From UBA1351 sp965140555 (GTDB lineage: Bacteria; Bacillota; Clostridia; Lachnospirales; Vallitaleaceae): DNA of 64,000 bases. The DNA is taken from NCBI GenBank assembly GCA_965140555.1, contig OZ223259.1, positions 434,001 through 498,000 on the forward strand, written 5' to 3'. Both the position numbers and the translations under genes were made by a program. A model generated the notes under the pieces. It made no database searches and was not told where the DNA came from. It saw only the letters and a program-made list of their open reading frames with translations. Within the stretch, counting starts at the first letter, position 1. Each line of letters opens with the position of its first letter. Positions 9,283-18,441 of this stretch are shown here, piece after piece.

Positions 9283-10947
9283 CTACTCACCAATGACAAC
9301 GTTTTTGTAAATAAACGGAACACCGATTGCATGAGGTTCGATACCTTCAACACTTGGGTTGATTAAGTAAGAATAACCGGCTTGATATAATGGTGTGATA
9401 CCTGCTTGTTGGTCAAGAAGAATATCTTCTGCTTGTTTCATTGCTTCCCAGCGACCTTCTGCATCTCCGGCCATAGATGTTGAACTGGCAATAGTCAATT
9501 CATCATACTGTGTATTCTCAAAATTCGGATAGTTGTTGGTTGCTCCTGTTAAGAAGAGTTCTAAGTATGTTAATGGATCTGCATAGTCGGGTCCCCATCG
9601 TGTAAGACCGACTTGATAATCACCATCACGCATTAAGTCTAGACGGTTTTTCTTCGGTTGAGATTTTAAGGATACTGTGAGTCCCGGAAGATTTTCTTCC
9701 AATTCTGCTTGGATAAACTCAGCCATTTTCTTAACCGTATCAGAATCATCAAACAAGATTTCTATGTTGGCTTCACTAATACCTAACTCATTTTTTGCCT
9801 CTTCCCATGCTTCTTGAGCCATGTCTACGTCATAGACACTGTAGTCATTCTTTGAAGTATCACGGAAATCTTTATTATCCGGACCGGTTGCAAGTCCTGT
9901 AGGTACGATAAAGTTTGCTACTGTAGAACCGTCATTTAGAATATTATTGACGATATTCTCTTTATTAATAGCATGTTGTAATGCTTTACGTGCATTCACA
10001 TTAGAGAAGATTTCATCATTGTTATTCGGTGAGATGTACCAAACAAAGGCTGCATCGATTTGTTGATAAGCCGCATTCTCTTTATAGTTATCAACAAGTT
10101 CTGATGTCAATTTCACAACATCCATTTCACCACTATCAAATTTCAAAGCTGCTGTTTGACTATCTTTGATTACACGATACTCAAGACCGTCTACTTTAAC
10201 ATTCGCTGCATCATAATAATCATCGTTTTTCACAAACTTGAATCCATAGCCTTTATTCCATTCCACCATTTTATAAGGACCACATGCTAACATGTTCTCC
10301 GGTGTTTGAGCAAAATCTGCACCTTGTTCTGTAACAAAGGCTTCATTTAATGGGAAAAATGTAGGGAATGCTGTTAAGGATAAGAAATAAGGTACAGGAC
10401 GTTCTAATGTAACAATCAATGTCTTATCATCTTGTGCTGTTATGCCTAATTCTGTTTTATCCGCTTCACCACCAAGAATAGCTGTTGCATTTTTGAGAGC
10501 TGCAACTTCACCCATGAAGCTATAATCACTGGCAACTTCCGGATCAACCAATCGTCTCCAGCTATATACAAAATCATTCGCTGTTACAGCCTCACCGTTA
10601 TTCCATTTAACACCGTCACGTAATGTGAATGTATAGGTCATCCCATCATCACTCAATTCATAGGATTCAGCAATTGCCGGATATAAACTACCGTCAGCTG
10701 CTGTCATGTATAACCCTTCCATTGTTGCTGTGATTGCATCAAAGGACAAGCCGTCTGTTGCTACATGTGGGTCCATTGCCGGTAAGGCAACATCTGTTGC
10801 AATTCTTAAGAAACGGCCCTCTGTTGTATCACCACTTCCTACATCTGCACCACCTTCTGCTTCTGTGCTTCCTGTATCACCTGATCCACATCCTGCGATA
10901 CCTATGACCATGGTCATCAATAATAATAACGCCAATACTTTTTTCAT
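9283..10947 (-). CDS. oppA: oligopeptide-binding lipoprotein OppA
   Basis: A 554-residue substrate-binding lipoprotein. The signal peptide ends in the lipobox IAGC (cysteine at residue 20), followed by a flexible linker rich in Gly, Ser, Thr and Glu. The SBP_bac_5 fold follows, with YELSDDGMTYTFTLRDGVKW near residue 95 and WGPDYADPLTYLE near 440, the latter matching OppA-type peptide binders. It is the first gene of the importer operon and delivers peptides to OppB/OppC. Its leader contains a terminator-like hairpin, so expression may be attenuated. Confidence 0.93.
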   Translation of the reverse strand: MKKVLALLLLMTMVIGIAGCGSGDTGSTEAEGGADVGSGDTTEGRFLRIATDVALPAMDPHVATDGLSFDAITATMEGLYMTAADGSLYPAIAESYELSDDGMTYTFTLRDGVKWNNGEAVTANDFVYSWRRLVDPEVASDYSFMGEVAALKNATAILGGEADKTELGITAQDDKTLIVTLERPVPYFLSLTAFPTFFPLNEAFVTEQGADFAQTPENMLACGPYKMVEWNKGYGFKFVKNDDYYDAANVKVDGLEYRVIKDSQTAALKFDSGEMDVVKLTSELVDNYKENAAYQQIDAAFVWYISPNNNDEIFSNVNARKALQHAINKENIVNNILNDGSTVANFIVPTGLATGPDNKDFRDTSKNDYSVYDVDMAQEAWEEAKNELGISEANIEILFDDSDTVKKMAEFIQAELEENLPGLTVSLKSQPKKNRLDLMRDGDYQVGLTRWGPDYADPLTYLELFLTGATNNYPNFENTQYDELTIASSTSMAGDAEGRWEAMKQAEDILLDQQAGITPLYQAGYSYLINPSVEGIEPHAIGVPFIYKNVVIGE

Positions 10948-11031
10948 TCGTTTCCCTCCGTCTTTTATATTTTTTTGATAGCATCTTCAGATGACGAACT
11001 AATGTCTTCACCACGCGGATAGAGCGGGTAC

Positions 11032-11065
11032 AAAAAAGGGCTATAACACCTGCGCGTTACAGCCC
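11032..11065 (-). terminator. intrinsic terminator or attenuator before oppA
   Basis: On the minus strand GGGCTGTAAC and GTTATAGCCC form a ten-pair stem with an eight-base loop, immediately followed by six Ts. It lies 85 bases before the oppA start and about 160 bases after the preceding lipoprotein gene. It could simply end that upstream transcript. However, a good promoter lies between the lipoprotein gene and this hairpin, which would place the terminator inside the oppA leader. Confidence 0.75.
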
Positions 11066-11107
11066 CATTGCTATAAACACCACTCATCGTCCATCTGACT
11101 TGATAGA

Positions 11108-11136
11108 ATATTAGCACAATAAAGTGCCGAAGTAAA
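11108..11136 (-). promoter_or_regulatory. putative oppA promoter
   Basis: On the minus strand TTTACT (11136-11131) and TAATAT (11113-11108) are separated by exactly 17 bases. Transcription would start near 11100 and give a leader of about 150 bases that includes the terminator hairpin at 11065-11032. Confidence 0.5.
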
Positions 11137-11223
11137 TATGTTAAGCAGAGAGAAATAAGAGAAAAAAGGTTATTGGCGTCAAATATGGACTTAATCCATA
11201 TAACTTGTAATGCATTCTTCCTC

Positions 11224-12138
11224 TTATTCTTTACCTGTATAGTCTATATCTTTCCACTTGAAGAAAGCATCATATACCGGACCTTCAAAGGCATCATCTA
11301 ATAGCGTTTGTTCATCAAATACGGTTACAAGTTGACCGTCATCATAGTCTTTGACAATAAGCTGTTGGTTTGCTGTTCCATCTTCATTAAACGTCGGATA
11401 TCCCATGTTCATACTTCTTATGCATATGAATGCACCATCTATATATTGATAGTACTTCGTCTCATTCGATGCTGCACTGTCATGCCAATAACCTTCAATA
11501 ACCTTTCTTTCGGCATCAAATTTTGGCATTGAAATGTCATTTAACACCGTTGCTTCTACAAATTCCTTTTTCTCTCCATCCCATAAGAAGAACTTACACG
11601 TATAGTTGATATTTCCTCGCTCCGATACATAGTAAAAATCTTGGTATCCATCAAAATTAGCATCTACAGTGTCATAATCGCCGAAAATTCCCGAATAAAT
11701 CGGATGGTCAAAGGTTTGAATCGGTTTTGTTTGCGTCTCCCCAGCATATATATGGACAATAATGTGGCTATCTTCTCCTGTCTCCTCATCTATCGTATCC
11801 AGCCTATACTCTATCATCTCCACGGTGTACAGGTCTTTGCTACCGGTAACATCCATGGTAAAAACCTCTCGGTTTATTTCTTCGCCCATTCCTTCTGGAA
11901 TGCTGTCCTCTCTCTCATTACTGTTATTACTATCCTCGGTTACTTCTGACGCATCCGATGATGGCACGGCTTCATCTGTACCCACACCTCTATCGTCGGC
12001 TTCTTTTTCATTCTCAACCCTTGTCTCTTCCGCGTTCTCCTTATGCTCATCTTCCATAGATGGATCTGCGGACTCTTGCTGCTTGCATCCGACTATTAGG
12101 ATGCATAATAAAAGGATATATACACTTAATTTTTTCAT
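11224..12138 (-). CDS. lipoprotein of unknown function with acidic linker
   Basis: A 304-residue lipoprotein. The signal peptide ends in a lipobox (LIVGC, cysteine at residue 18). Residues 20-90 are a very acidic, low-complexity linker (Glu, Asp, Ser), which is typical of a wall-spanning stalk. The globular part contains VDANFDGYQDFYYVSERGN near residue 160, a calcium-loop-like DxNxDGxxD motif found in FG-GAP/VCBS and XAC2610-type proteins. The lipoprotein at 32232-33239 has a similar plan. No function is recognised. Confidence 0.72.
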   Translation of the reverse strand: MKKLSVYILLLCILIVGCKQQESADPSMEDEHKENAEETRVENEKEADDRGVGTDEAVPSSDASEVTEDSNNSNEREDSIPEGMGEEINREVFTMDVTGSKDLYTVEMIEYRLDTIDEETGEDSHIIVHIYAGETQTKPIQTFDHPIYSGIFGDYDTVDANFDGYQDFYYVSERGNINYTCKFFLWDGEKKEFVEATVLNDISMPKFDAERKVIEGYWHDSAASNETKYYQYIDGAFICIRSMNMGYPTFNEDGTANQQLIVKDYDDGQLVTVFDEQTLLDDAFEGPVYDAFFKWKDIDYTGKE

Positions 12139-12187
12139 TCGTCACTCTCACACGCTTTCTTGTCTATTTAACACGTCACTACACTGT

Positions 12188-12550
12188 TTAGGTTGTCTTT
12201 ACTATTTTATCTAACCGTTGCTCATGCTCTAACTCTGTCTGTACATATTTTTCAAAGGATTTTTTATCCTTTATAATATAATCATTAATCCATAACAACG
12301 TGGCTGTCGGCACAATATCGGTTCCCGGAATTAATTCTTCTATTCCTCCGAAAGTAGCACCTAGCTTATGATTTGGATATAAGGCAAACATAAGAATACC
12401 GCCACTTATAAATGCCCATACGACATCGGCGCCTTCGCCAAGTACAGGAAGCATATAGGTTGCATTACCGATTAAATCAACGGCAATTGAGGCAATCAAT
12501 TTAATTATTTTTTTTCGTTTGTACTGCTTTTTTAATTCATCTATACGCAT
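12188..12550 (-). CDS. small membrane protein of unknown function
   Basis: A 120-residue protein with a basic N-terminus, two hydrophobic segments (about residues 18-37 and 42-62), a glycine-rich stretch near 65-75, and a charged C-terminus. A strong AGAGAGG site precedes the ATG by seven bases. It lies 50 bases upstream of the preceding lipoprotein gene on the same strand and may be co-transcribed with it. I do not recognise the family. Confidence 0.65.
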   Translation of the reverse strand: MRIDELKKQYKRKKIIKLIASIAVDLIGNATYMLPVLGEGADVVWAFISGGILMFALYPNHKLGATFGGIEELIPGTDIVPTATLLWINDYIIKDKKSFEKYVQTELEHEQRLDKIVKTT

Positions 12551-12689
12551 CGCATGACCTCTCTTCTATGGATAGGCATTTCTATCCGGCAACTTGATCT
12601 GTGTCGCAAGCCGTAATCGACATGGATCATTATATATTAGCATCAAAACAGCTTGTACACAGTATAACTGATGTCGATTTCGGATACAA

Positions 12690-12724
12690 GAAAAGTCTTG
12701 TTATTCTATCAACAAGACTTTTCT
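12690..12724 (-). terminator. intrinsic terminator
   Basis: GAAAAGTCTTGTT and its exact complement AACAAGACTTTTC are separated by a nine-base loop. On the minus strand the stem ends in TTTTC, suiting termination after the GIY-YIG gene that stops 17 bases upstream. Confidence 0.75.
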
Positions 12725-12740
12725 CACACTGCTTACACTA

Positions 12741-13124
12741 TCAATTTTTTCCACCTACGTTTGCCTTCTTATGGTATCCTTTCTCCCCATAAGCATATAA
12801 TGTTTCTTTCCATTTACGTTCCATCTCGACACGCTTCTTCGCGTTCAACCCACGATTTTCTCCCTGTTCAAAGGTTTCCAATATCGTAATTTCAAATTGG
12901 TCTTCACCATAGGTATCCCAATCCTTTTGAAGCTCTCTATTTAGAAAACCTCCCATATTCAATTGAAAACGAAGACCGTTTAGATTCGTAACATCTCTTG
13001 TGGATCCTATGAAAAACCTCCCATTAACCTTGTTCTCAACTTTATAGACGCCATCTTCTATCTTACGTTCTTCCATATCTTCTAAATACTGACGTCGAAT
13101 TTCTTTTCTTTTATTTTCGTTCAT
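12741..13124 (-). CDS. GIY-YIG nuclease superfamily protein
   Basis: A 127-residue protein. Residues 22-105 fit the GIY-YIG fold: GVYKVEN stands for the GIY strand, RFFIGSTRD for the YIG strand with the conserved arginine, and a glutamate-containing helix follows (NAKKRVEMERKW). The core is at the small end of the family range. Such stand-alone proteins in Bacillota are often annotated as nuclease-family members without proven activity. The gene lies 25 bases downstream of the AAA-VWA gene, with its own GGAG site, and probably belongs to that operon. Confidence 0.72.
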   Translation of the reverse strand: MNENKRKEIRRQYLEDMEERKIEDGVYKVENKVNGRFFIGSTRDVTNLNGLRFQLNMGGFLNRELQKDWDTYGEDQFEITILETFEQGENRGLNAKKRVEMERKWKETLYAYGEKGYHKKANVGGKN

Positions 13125-13149
13125 GAACGAATAACTCCTTTCATATCAC

Positions 13150-15321
13150 CTACATATAGCGTGTAATAAGACTGACCAGACGCTTCGGCAAGGTGTTTAA
13201 GTCACTAATATCCATAAAATGCTCCGGTCCGTATATCTCCGACAGCATAGCTTTATCTTTACCAATAGCTGCGGCAATATAGTGTATGCCTTTTCGCGTA
13301 TACTCCGCAATAACACCCTTCATATCTGCATGGGCTAATTCACCCGTATAGTCCGGCATGGCTTTAGGCTGTCCGTCGCTTAAGCAAATAAATAACTTGC
13401 TCTTTTCCTGACGTTTATCCAGTTTTTCTGATAATACTTTAAGTGCCATACCGTCTCTATTATTGCTTCTAGGTTGTATTGCCATAAGTCGTATACCGTC
13501 TTCTTTCTCTTCAGGAAGCGAAAAGTCCGTATAGGCATACAAGGACATATTCTCCATAGGTGAACGATCTGCCGTATCCCCATAGATTGTAATCGGAATA
13601 CCGGATGCTTTACAAAATAAATATACAGCCAGTGCCGCACCTTTGGCTCCTTCGATTCTCCCAAAAGCTTTCATAGATGCCGATTCATCAATCCGCAAAA
13701 CAACTGCTAAGGATGGTTCTTCATCCGGTGGATTCATCTTGGAAAAATAGCGGAAATCTTTTTTTCCTATATTCTCTGCTATAAATCGGGTACCATATAG
13801 TTTATTACCGGCATAGCTTGCTGATGCATCATACTCAAAGATGGATTGACTACTACGTGTTAATGCCGTAACAACTCCGCGAACCTCCTCTATATAACGT
13901 TCATATTCCTCACGCATAGCCTCTGTAATTTCAGGACGATGAACAATCATACGAAGACCGTCGTGAATCGTTCCTTGAACACTCGTTCTTGCTTCACGAT
14001 TGAGTCCTTTTCGCTGCTGTTTTTTTTGCTTCTCTTTTTCTAGCTTTTTTCTCTTATATTCTGTAGATTCCAAGGTACTTTTCAACTCGCTATCATCCTT
14101 CGGCTCTTCTTGACCTAATTCATGATAGCGCGCCTGTCCTTCTCCTATATCTGACCCTTCTACCGATTTTTGTGGTCCTGAATCTTCAGACGGTTTATCC
14201 TCTGAATGGCCTTCGCTATCGGCATTTTTTCTTAACCCTAAGGCCTCTTCACTCTTTTGTTCATCCGTGGATACCTCTTTACCTTTAATATGGCTATAGT
14301 TCCCATCCTCATGAAGCATGAGTTCTACATAGTTGTCAGCACTTTTTTTTTTTGCACTATCTTCGTCTTCGTCATAGGAGGATAATGCCTCAACAATAGC
14401 CTTTTCCTGTAGTGCCTCTTCTAATATTCTTATTTCTTCCGGATCTGTGGTTATTTTATAGATGACCTTATAGTATAATGCATCGGTTAAACCTTCGCCA
14501 CGTGCCACACTGTCTAGCCAGTAAAAGAAAGACCGCATCCCTGCAACCCCTTTAATGGCATTGGCTTTAGCTACTTCATCTAAGATTCGAATAGTCGTTG
14601 CCATTAAATGAATCATCGCATCACTTTCGTCTCCCAATGCCTCTTGATTGACTTTTCCTTTTCCTCGGGCAACCATCACCTCTATTGTGGGTAAATCCAT
14701 CCGCTCTGCATGTTGTACCCGGTCACGCAACGCTTCATTTAACGGACGACAACCATTATAGCCTCTATTGGTCGTAATCACTGTCATAAAATCCGGATGC
14801 CTTTTTACTGTCCGAGTCGGAAGATTAATAACGCCATCCGGCTCAAGGGCTGCATTAAGGGCCATTAATACGGCCGCATCCCGAATGACTGTCGGTTCTT
14901 GTATCTCAAGAAGGTACCCGTTCTCAAATGCTCTTACAATCTCCGACGGATAATAGTCGTAAACTATGGCGTCGTTCTCTGTTGTTTCACTTTCCATGTC
15001 CTCTTCATCGTCACTGACAACCGGTAGAATGGCGCCTAGTACGTCTGATTTATCCATATCTGAAAAACAGGTAATCTTCGTATAGGGTAATCCTAAGTTA
15101 GCTGATAAAGCCTTTGCCAGTTGGGTTTTACCTGAGCCGGCATCCCCTTCCAACAGAATCGTTTGAATTTTCATTTCCTTCGAGTTCCAGTTATTAAAGA
15201 CCTCTTTGGTAATTCGTCGTTCCTGCTCGCTTTCAATATGTGACTTCGGCTTATGCCAAACCATGTTTCTCTCTTCTTCTGTTAATATTCTCTCCGGTGA
15301 GAGAACTGCTGTCTTGTTCAT
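13150..15321 (-). CDS. MoxR-like AAA ATPase fused to a VWA domain
   Basis: A 723-residue cytoplasmic protein with two known modules. Residues 25-300 are a MoxR/CbbQ-type AAA ATPase: Walker A EGDAGSGKT near 60, a Walker B-like LLEIQEP near 132, and the sensor-region stretch TTNRGYNGCRP near 178. Residues 340-460 are a highly charged Lys/Glu linker. Residues 520-723 are a von Willebrand A domain with the metal-binding motif DESAS and LSDGQP further on. In most genomes the MoxR ATPase and the VWA protein are separate partner genes that act as chaperones or metal-insertion machines; here they are joined. Its substrate is unknown. A 148-residue gene lies 44 bases upstream and GIY-YIG gene 25 bases downstream. 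Confidence 0.85.
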   Translation of the reverse strand: MNKTAVLSPERILTEEERNMVWHKPKSHIESEQERRITKEVFNNWNSKEMKIQTILLEGDAGSGKTQLAKALSANLGLPYTKITCFSDMDKSDVLGAILPVVSDDEEDMESETTENDAIVYDYYPSEIVRAFENGYLLEIQEPTVIRDAAVLMALNAALEPDGVINLPTRTVKRHPDFMTVITTNRGYNGCRPLNEALRDRVQHAERMDLPTIEVMVARGKGKVNQEALGDESDAMIHLMATTIRILDEVAKANAIKGVAGMRSFFYWLDSVARGEGLTDALYYKVIYKITTDPEEIRILEEALQEKAIVEALSSYDEDEDSAKKKSADNYVELMLHEDGNYSHIKGKEVSTDEQKSEEALGLRKNADSEGHSEDKPSEDSGPQKSVEGSDIGEGQARYHELGQEEPKDDSELKSTLESTEYKRKKLEKEKQKKQQRKGLNREARTSVQGTIHDGLRMIVHRPEITEAMREEYERYIEEVRGVVTALTRSSQSIFEYDASASYAGNKLYGTRFIAENIGKKDFRYFSKMNPPDEEPSLAVVLRIDESASMKAFGRIEGAKGAALAVYLFCKASGIPITIYGDTADRSPMENMSLYAYTDFSLPEEKEDGIRLMAIQPRSNNRDGMALKVLSEKLDKRQEKSKLFICLSDGQPKAMPDYTGELAHADMKGVIAEYTRKGIHYIAAAIGKDKAMLSEIYGPEHFMDISDLNTLPKRLVSLITRYM

Positions 15322-15365
15322 GTCTTTACTCCATTTCTGTGTGTATCCCTACACACGAATCTCGA

Positions 15366-15812
15366 CTATTCCTCTAATGCTTCTGCTAATATACGAAGGC
15401 GTTGAGCCAACATTTCATCCATACTTCCATAGCGGCGTATCATAGTTTTAATATCACGCTCTAGATCATCATTTTCCGTACACACGTCAATGCCCATGGA
15501 TTCACCTTGAAGGCCGATACGCTTCACCGTTAGCTGTTCCGGATCATAAAATCCCGGATAACGATAGGATTCCTTTAAGTATCCCATGGACTCGATGGCA
15601 AAAATCGCCATATCAAGAACTTGGTGTATCGGTAGATGTAGAACCTCACCTGTGGTAGCTCTAGTCATCTCAACAGCTAATCCGGCTCTCTCATTAACGA
15701 GGTTCAGAGATTCCACCTCGTTTTGTCCGGCTTGATGTCCATTGACTTTATCATAATCCTTACTTATAAGGACAACATTTTTGTAGGTTGATTGTACTTC
15801 TGTCTTTTTCAT
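15366..15812 (-). CDS. hypothetical protein, possibly DUF6530-like
   Basis: A 148-residue soluble protein with a good AAAGGAAAG site. The stretch KDYDKVNGHQAGQNEVESL near residue 18, followed by LPIHQVLDMAI near 80, recalls proteins filed as DUF6530, but this is from memory and weak. The C-terminal third is helical and charged. It precedes the AAA-VWA gene by 44 bases and probably forms its operon partner. No function can be given. Confidence 0.6.
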   Translation of the reverse strand: MKKTEVQSTYKNVVLISKDYDKVNGHQAGQNEVESLNLVNERAGLAVEMTRATTGEVLHLPIHQVLDMAIFAIESMGYLKESYRYPGFYDPEQLTVKRIGLQGESMGIDVCTENDDLERDIKTMIRRYGSMDEMLAQRLRILAEALEE

Positions 15813-15945
15813 GTTCTTTCCTTTCTTTGCTTGGTTGTTTCAGGCAATCGGACCACCTGCTACTAAGTATACAAAGGAAGTCCTTTGGGCACAATCGACG
15901 CTCCGTTTACCTCTTGAATTCCACGTGAAGAACGCCCTCACTATC

Positions 15946-15974
15946 TTGTGTTTTCTCACCCCTCGTCGTATAAT
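15946..15974 (+). promoter_or_regulatory. promoter of the DMT transporter gene
   Basis: TTGTGT at 15946-15951 and a perfect TATAAT at 15969-15974 are separated by 17 bases, 56 bases before the chosen start codon. This supports the internal ATG at 16030 rather than earlier in-frame starts that overlap the promoter. Confidence 0.65.
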
Positions 15975-16029
15975 AAGCTCTGCAACATATCCGTTTATGC
16001 TTATTTTTTCACGACTACAAGGAGCTTCT

Positions 16030-16878
16030 ATGATTTACTTATTCATTGCCATTATAACGTCTGCTATGATTCCGATTATGATGAAGCACGCTCATCGCTA
16101 TGCTATTGATGATGCTGTTATACTAACCTTCAACTATGTCCTTGCCACCCTGATGAGTTTCATCTTCCTCATGCGACATCTATCGGATTACCATAGCTTC
16201 TTCCAAACCGGTCCTCTCCTTATTACCCTCATTCTTGGGGTTTTTCAAGGATTACTTTTCTATGGTGCCTTCTACTTTTACCAACGGTCCGTTCGTGAAA
16301 ACGGTATTGCCGTCTCTATTGCTGCCGGCAAAATGGGCATTCTTATTCCTATGTTCTTATCCTTTGTTCTATGGCATGAAATTCCCACATCTTTACAGTG
16401 GGTTGCCATTGTTGTTAGTCTTTTTGCCATTGGTCTTATTAGTATTAAGCCCTCTTCCATAGAAAAAGTGCCTCTTAATACGTCTCTCATTCTATTTTTT
16501 CTCATTGGGGGATTCGGGGATTTCTCAAATAAGCTTTTTGAAACGACTATCGGCAGCGAGTATGCCGACTTCTTCTTAACCATTGTTTTTGCCAGTGCCT
16601 TACTCTTTAGTTCCATTAACACCTTCCGACATGGTCGCATCACCAGAACAGGCATTGCCTTCGGTTTTATGACCGGCTTACCCAATATGCTCACTGCCTT
16701 GTTTTTCATTCTGGCATTGTCCCATATCAACGCTCTCGTTGCTTTTCCTTCCTATAGCGGAGGCGCTATTATGATTTCCTCTCTCTATGGGCTTATTATC
16801 TTTAAAGAACGATTGAGTGCTAAAAATCTAGTTGGAATCCTACTAATATTGGGATCCTTGGTGCTCATTAATCTATAA
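16030..16878 (+). CDS. DMT-superfamily (EamA-type) transporter
   Basis: A 282-residue membrane protein with about ten hydrophobic helices in two repeats of five, as in EamA/drug-metabolite transporters. The open frame extends further upstream, but the ATG at 16030 is preferred: GGAG lies six bases before it, a promoter lies just upstream, and the protein then begins directly with the first helix. The substrate is not predictable. It is divergent from the AAA-VWA operon and ends at a hairpin. Confidence 0.82.
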   Translation: MIYLFIAIITSAMIPIMMKHAHRYAIDDAVILTFNYVLATLMSFIFLMRHLSDYHSFFQTGPLLITLILGVFQGLLFYGAFYFYQRSVRENGIAVSIAAGKMGILIPMFLSFVLWHEIPTSLQWVAIVVSLFAIGLISIKPSSIEKVPLNTSLILFFLIGGFGDFSNKLFETTIGSEYADFFLTIVFASALLFSSINTFRHGRITRTGIAFGFMTGLPNMLTALFFILALSHINALVAFPSYSGGAIMISSLYGLIIFKERLSAKNLVGILLILGSLVLINL

Positions 16879-16895
16879 ATGGAAAGAAACACAAA

Positions 16896-16942
16896 ACCGA
16901 CCCACAACTGTTAGATTCTAGGACTAACTTTTGTGGGTCGGT
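16896..16942 (+). terminator. hairpin after the DMT transporter gene
   Basis: ACCGACCCACA pairs exactly with TGTGGGTCGGT across a 25-base loop, 17 bases after the stop codon. The T-tract is poor on this strand, so termination strength is uncertain. Confidence 0.6.
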
Positions 16943-17082
16943 TCACTATTCAATGAATACATACGCATCTAGAAAACTATTATCTGTAGCCAACTCGCTT
17001 CTTATCTTGTATAATAATGATATCAAACCACAGGATAAACGCAATGACTTATGATGGTTAAAGGGGAAAGTCTACAAGCTCA

Positions 17083-17568
17083 TTGGCGCTATCCGAAACA
17101 GTGATTCGTATCGACTATACTATCCAAAAGTTAGAACGAACTGAACACTTTGTCGGACCTAGAGTAGACTCTTACTTCTTTCTATCCGTAGCCAAAGGGG
17201 AAAGCGTTACTACAACACACAATGATAAAATAGAAGGCAAGCTTATCTTTCCTAGTGATATTGACAAAGGTCTGCAAGCACTTCTCACGAAGAAGTTTCA
17301 AGCTGATCATGACGGAACCCTCGTAAATGTGTGGTCCGGACCACACACCTATAATGGTCCGGAAGAACAGAGTTCATGCAATTCCAGGTTTCACTACCAC
17401 GCTCTTGACTATGACCAGTTTTCTATCGTTGTTCAAAAAACGGCTTACATCAATGTCTACGCCAAGGGTCACTACCTGTATCAAAAAATTGTTACGGAAA
17501 CAGTTCCTGAAGTCCTCGTAAAAAAACCTGTTTTTATTTCCTATCATAGTGATGTATTGATTGAGTAA
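17083..17568 (+). CDS. hypothetical protein, 5' end probably frameshifted
   Basis: The open frame codes for 161 residues from a TTG with no ribosome site. No recognised domain; the protein is soluble, rich in beta-type residues, with GPHTYNGPEEQSSCNSRFHYH near the middle. The 5' end looks damaged. An ATG at 17051 in another frame reads M-M-V-K-G-E-S-L-Q-A-H-W-R-Y-P-K up to the run AAA near 17094, and one extra A there would join it smoothly to T-V-I-R-I-D. An ATG in the main frame at 17044 is stopped by TAA at 17059. Either the gene carries a one-base deletion or it begins at a weak start. Confidence 0.5.
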   Translation: MALSETVIRIDYTIQKLERTEHFVGPRVDSYFFLSVAKGESVTTTHNDKIEGKLIFPSDIDKGLQALLTKKFQADHDGTLVNVWSGPHTYNGPEEQSSCNSRFHYHALDYDQFSIVVQKTAYINVYAKGHYLYQKIVTETVPEVLVKKPVFISYHSDVLIE

Positions 17569-17691
17569 CTATAACCATTGCACTCTTTTTATACTACTTG
17601 GTAACTCATATCACACACTTATAGCTTCCGCGTCGCTTATAGATTTGCGGATAAAGCTAAACTAGCTGAAACCCTAAGGAGATATCCAATA

Positions 17692-18420
17692 ATGTCGCTC
17701 ATGATACTTGCCGCAATAGTCGCTTTCTTTATTAAAGGATTAGCAGGATTTGCCAACACCCTCATTTTTAATTCCATCTTAAGTTTTCAGATGATGAATG
17801 TCAGCATATCACCTATTGAGCTAATGCTCGGTTATCCGTCCAATATGATTATCGCTTGGAACAAACGTAAAAAAAGCGACTATCGTATCTGGCTTCCGTT
17901 AGTCGCTCTTCTTATTATTGGTATGATTCCCGGGGCTTTCTTTCTAAAGCTAGGAAATAGTCATCTGTTAAAAATTCTTTTTGGCTTTGTTGTTATGGGT
18001 ATCGGCATTGAAATGCTTCTTCGAGAATCTCGCCATACAATCGCACCTCTTTCACGAAAAACCCTTGGTATCGTCGGTGTTGTTGCCGGATTTTTATGTG
18101 GTCTGTTTGGCATCGGCGCCTTACTTGCTGCTTATATCAGCCGTGCAACAACAGATAGCGATGCCTTTAAAGGCAACTTATGTATTGTCTTTGTTATTGA
18201 AAACACCTTTCGAATAGTTCTTTATGCATCAACCGGCATCATAACCTTTGCTAACCTACTTATCAGTCTAAAACTTCTCCCCTTTATGCTTATCGGCTTA
18301 TTTTTGGGGATGACTTGCTCCAATTATCTACCGGAAACTCTTATTAAAACAATAGCTATTGTCGCTCTTATTATCTCCGGTTTAACCTTGGTTCTAATAA
18401 ACCTTCCATCTATTCTATAA
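17692..18420 (+). CDS. TSUP-family (TauE/SafE) permease
   Basis: A 242-residue membrane protein with about eight hydrophobic helices in two repeats, as in the TauE/SafE sulfite or organosulfur exporter family. The two characteristic repeats begin near residues 1-40 (FFIKGLAGFANTL) and 118-145 (VGVVAGFLCGLFGIGALLAAYIS). An AAGGAG site lies nine bases before the ATG. Its 3' end faces the Nudix gene 21 bases away. The substrate is not established. Confidence 0.82.
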   Translation: MSLMILAAIVAFFIKGLAGFANTLIFNSILSFQMMNVSISPIELMLGYPSNMIIAWNKRKKSDYRIWLPLVALLIIGMIPGAFFLKLGNSHLLKILFGFVVMGIGIEMLLRESRHTIAPLSRKTLGIVGVVAGFLCGLFGIGALLAAYISRATTDSDAFKGNLCIVFVIENTFRIVLYASTGIITFANLLISLKLLPFMLIGLFLGMTCSNYLPETLIKTIAIVALIISGLTLVLINLPSIL

Positions 18421-18441
18421 ATGCTGTAAAGACGCTTTTCT

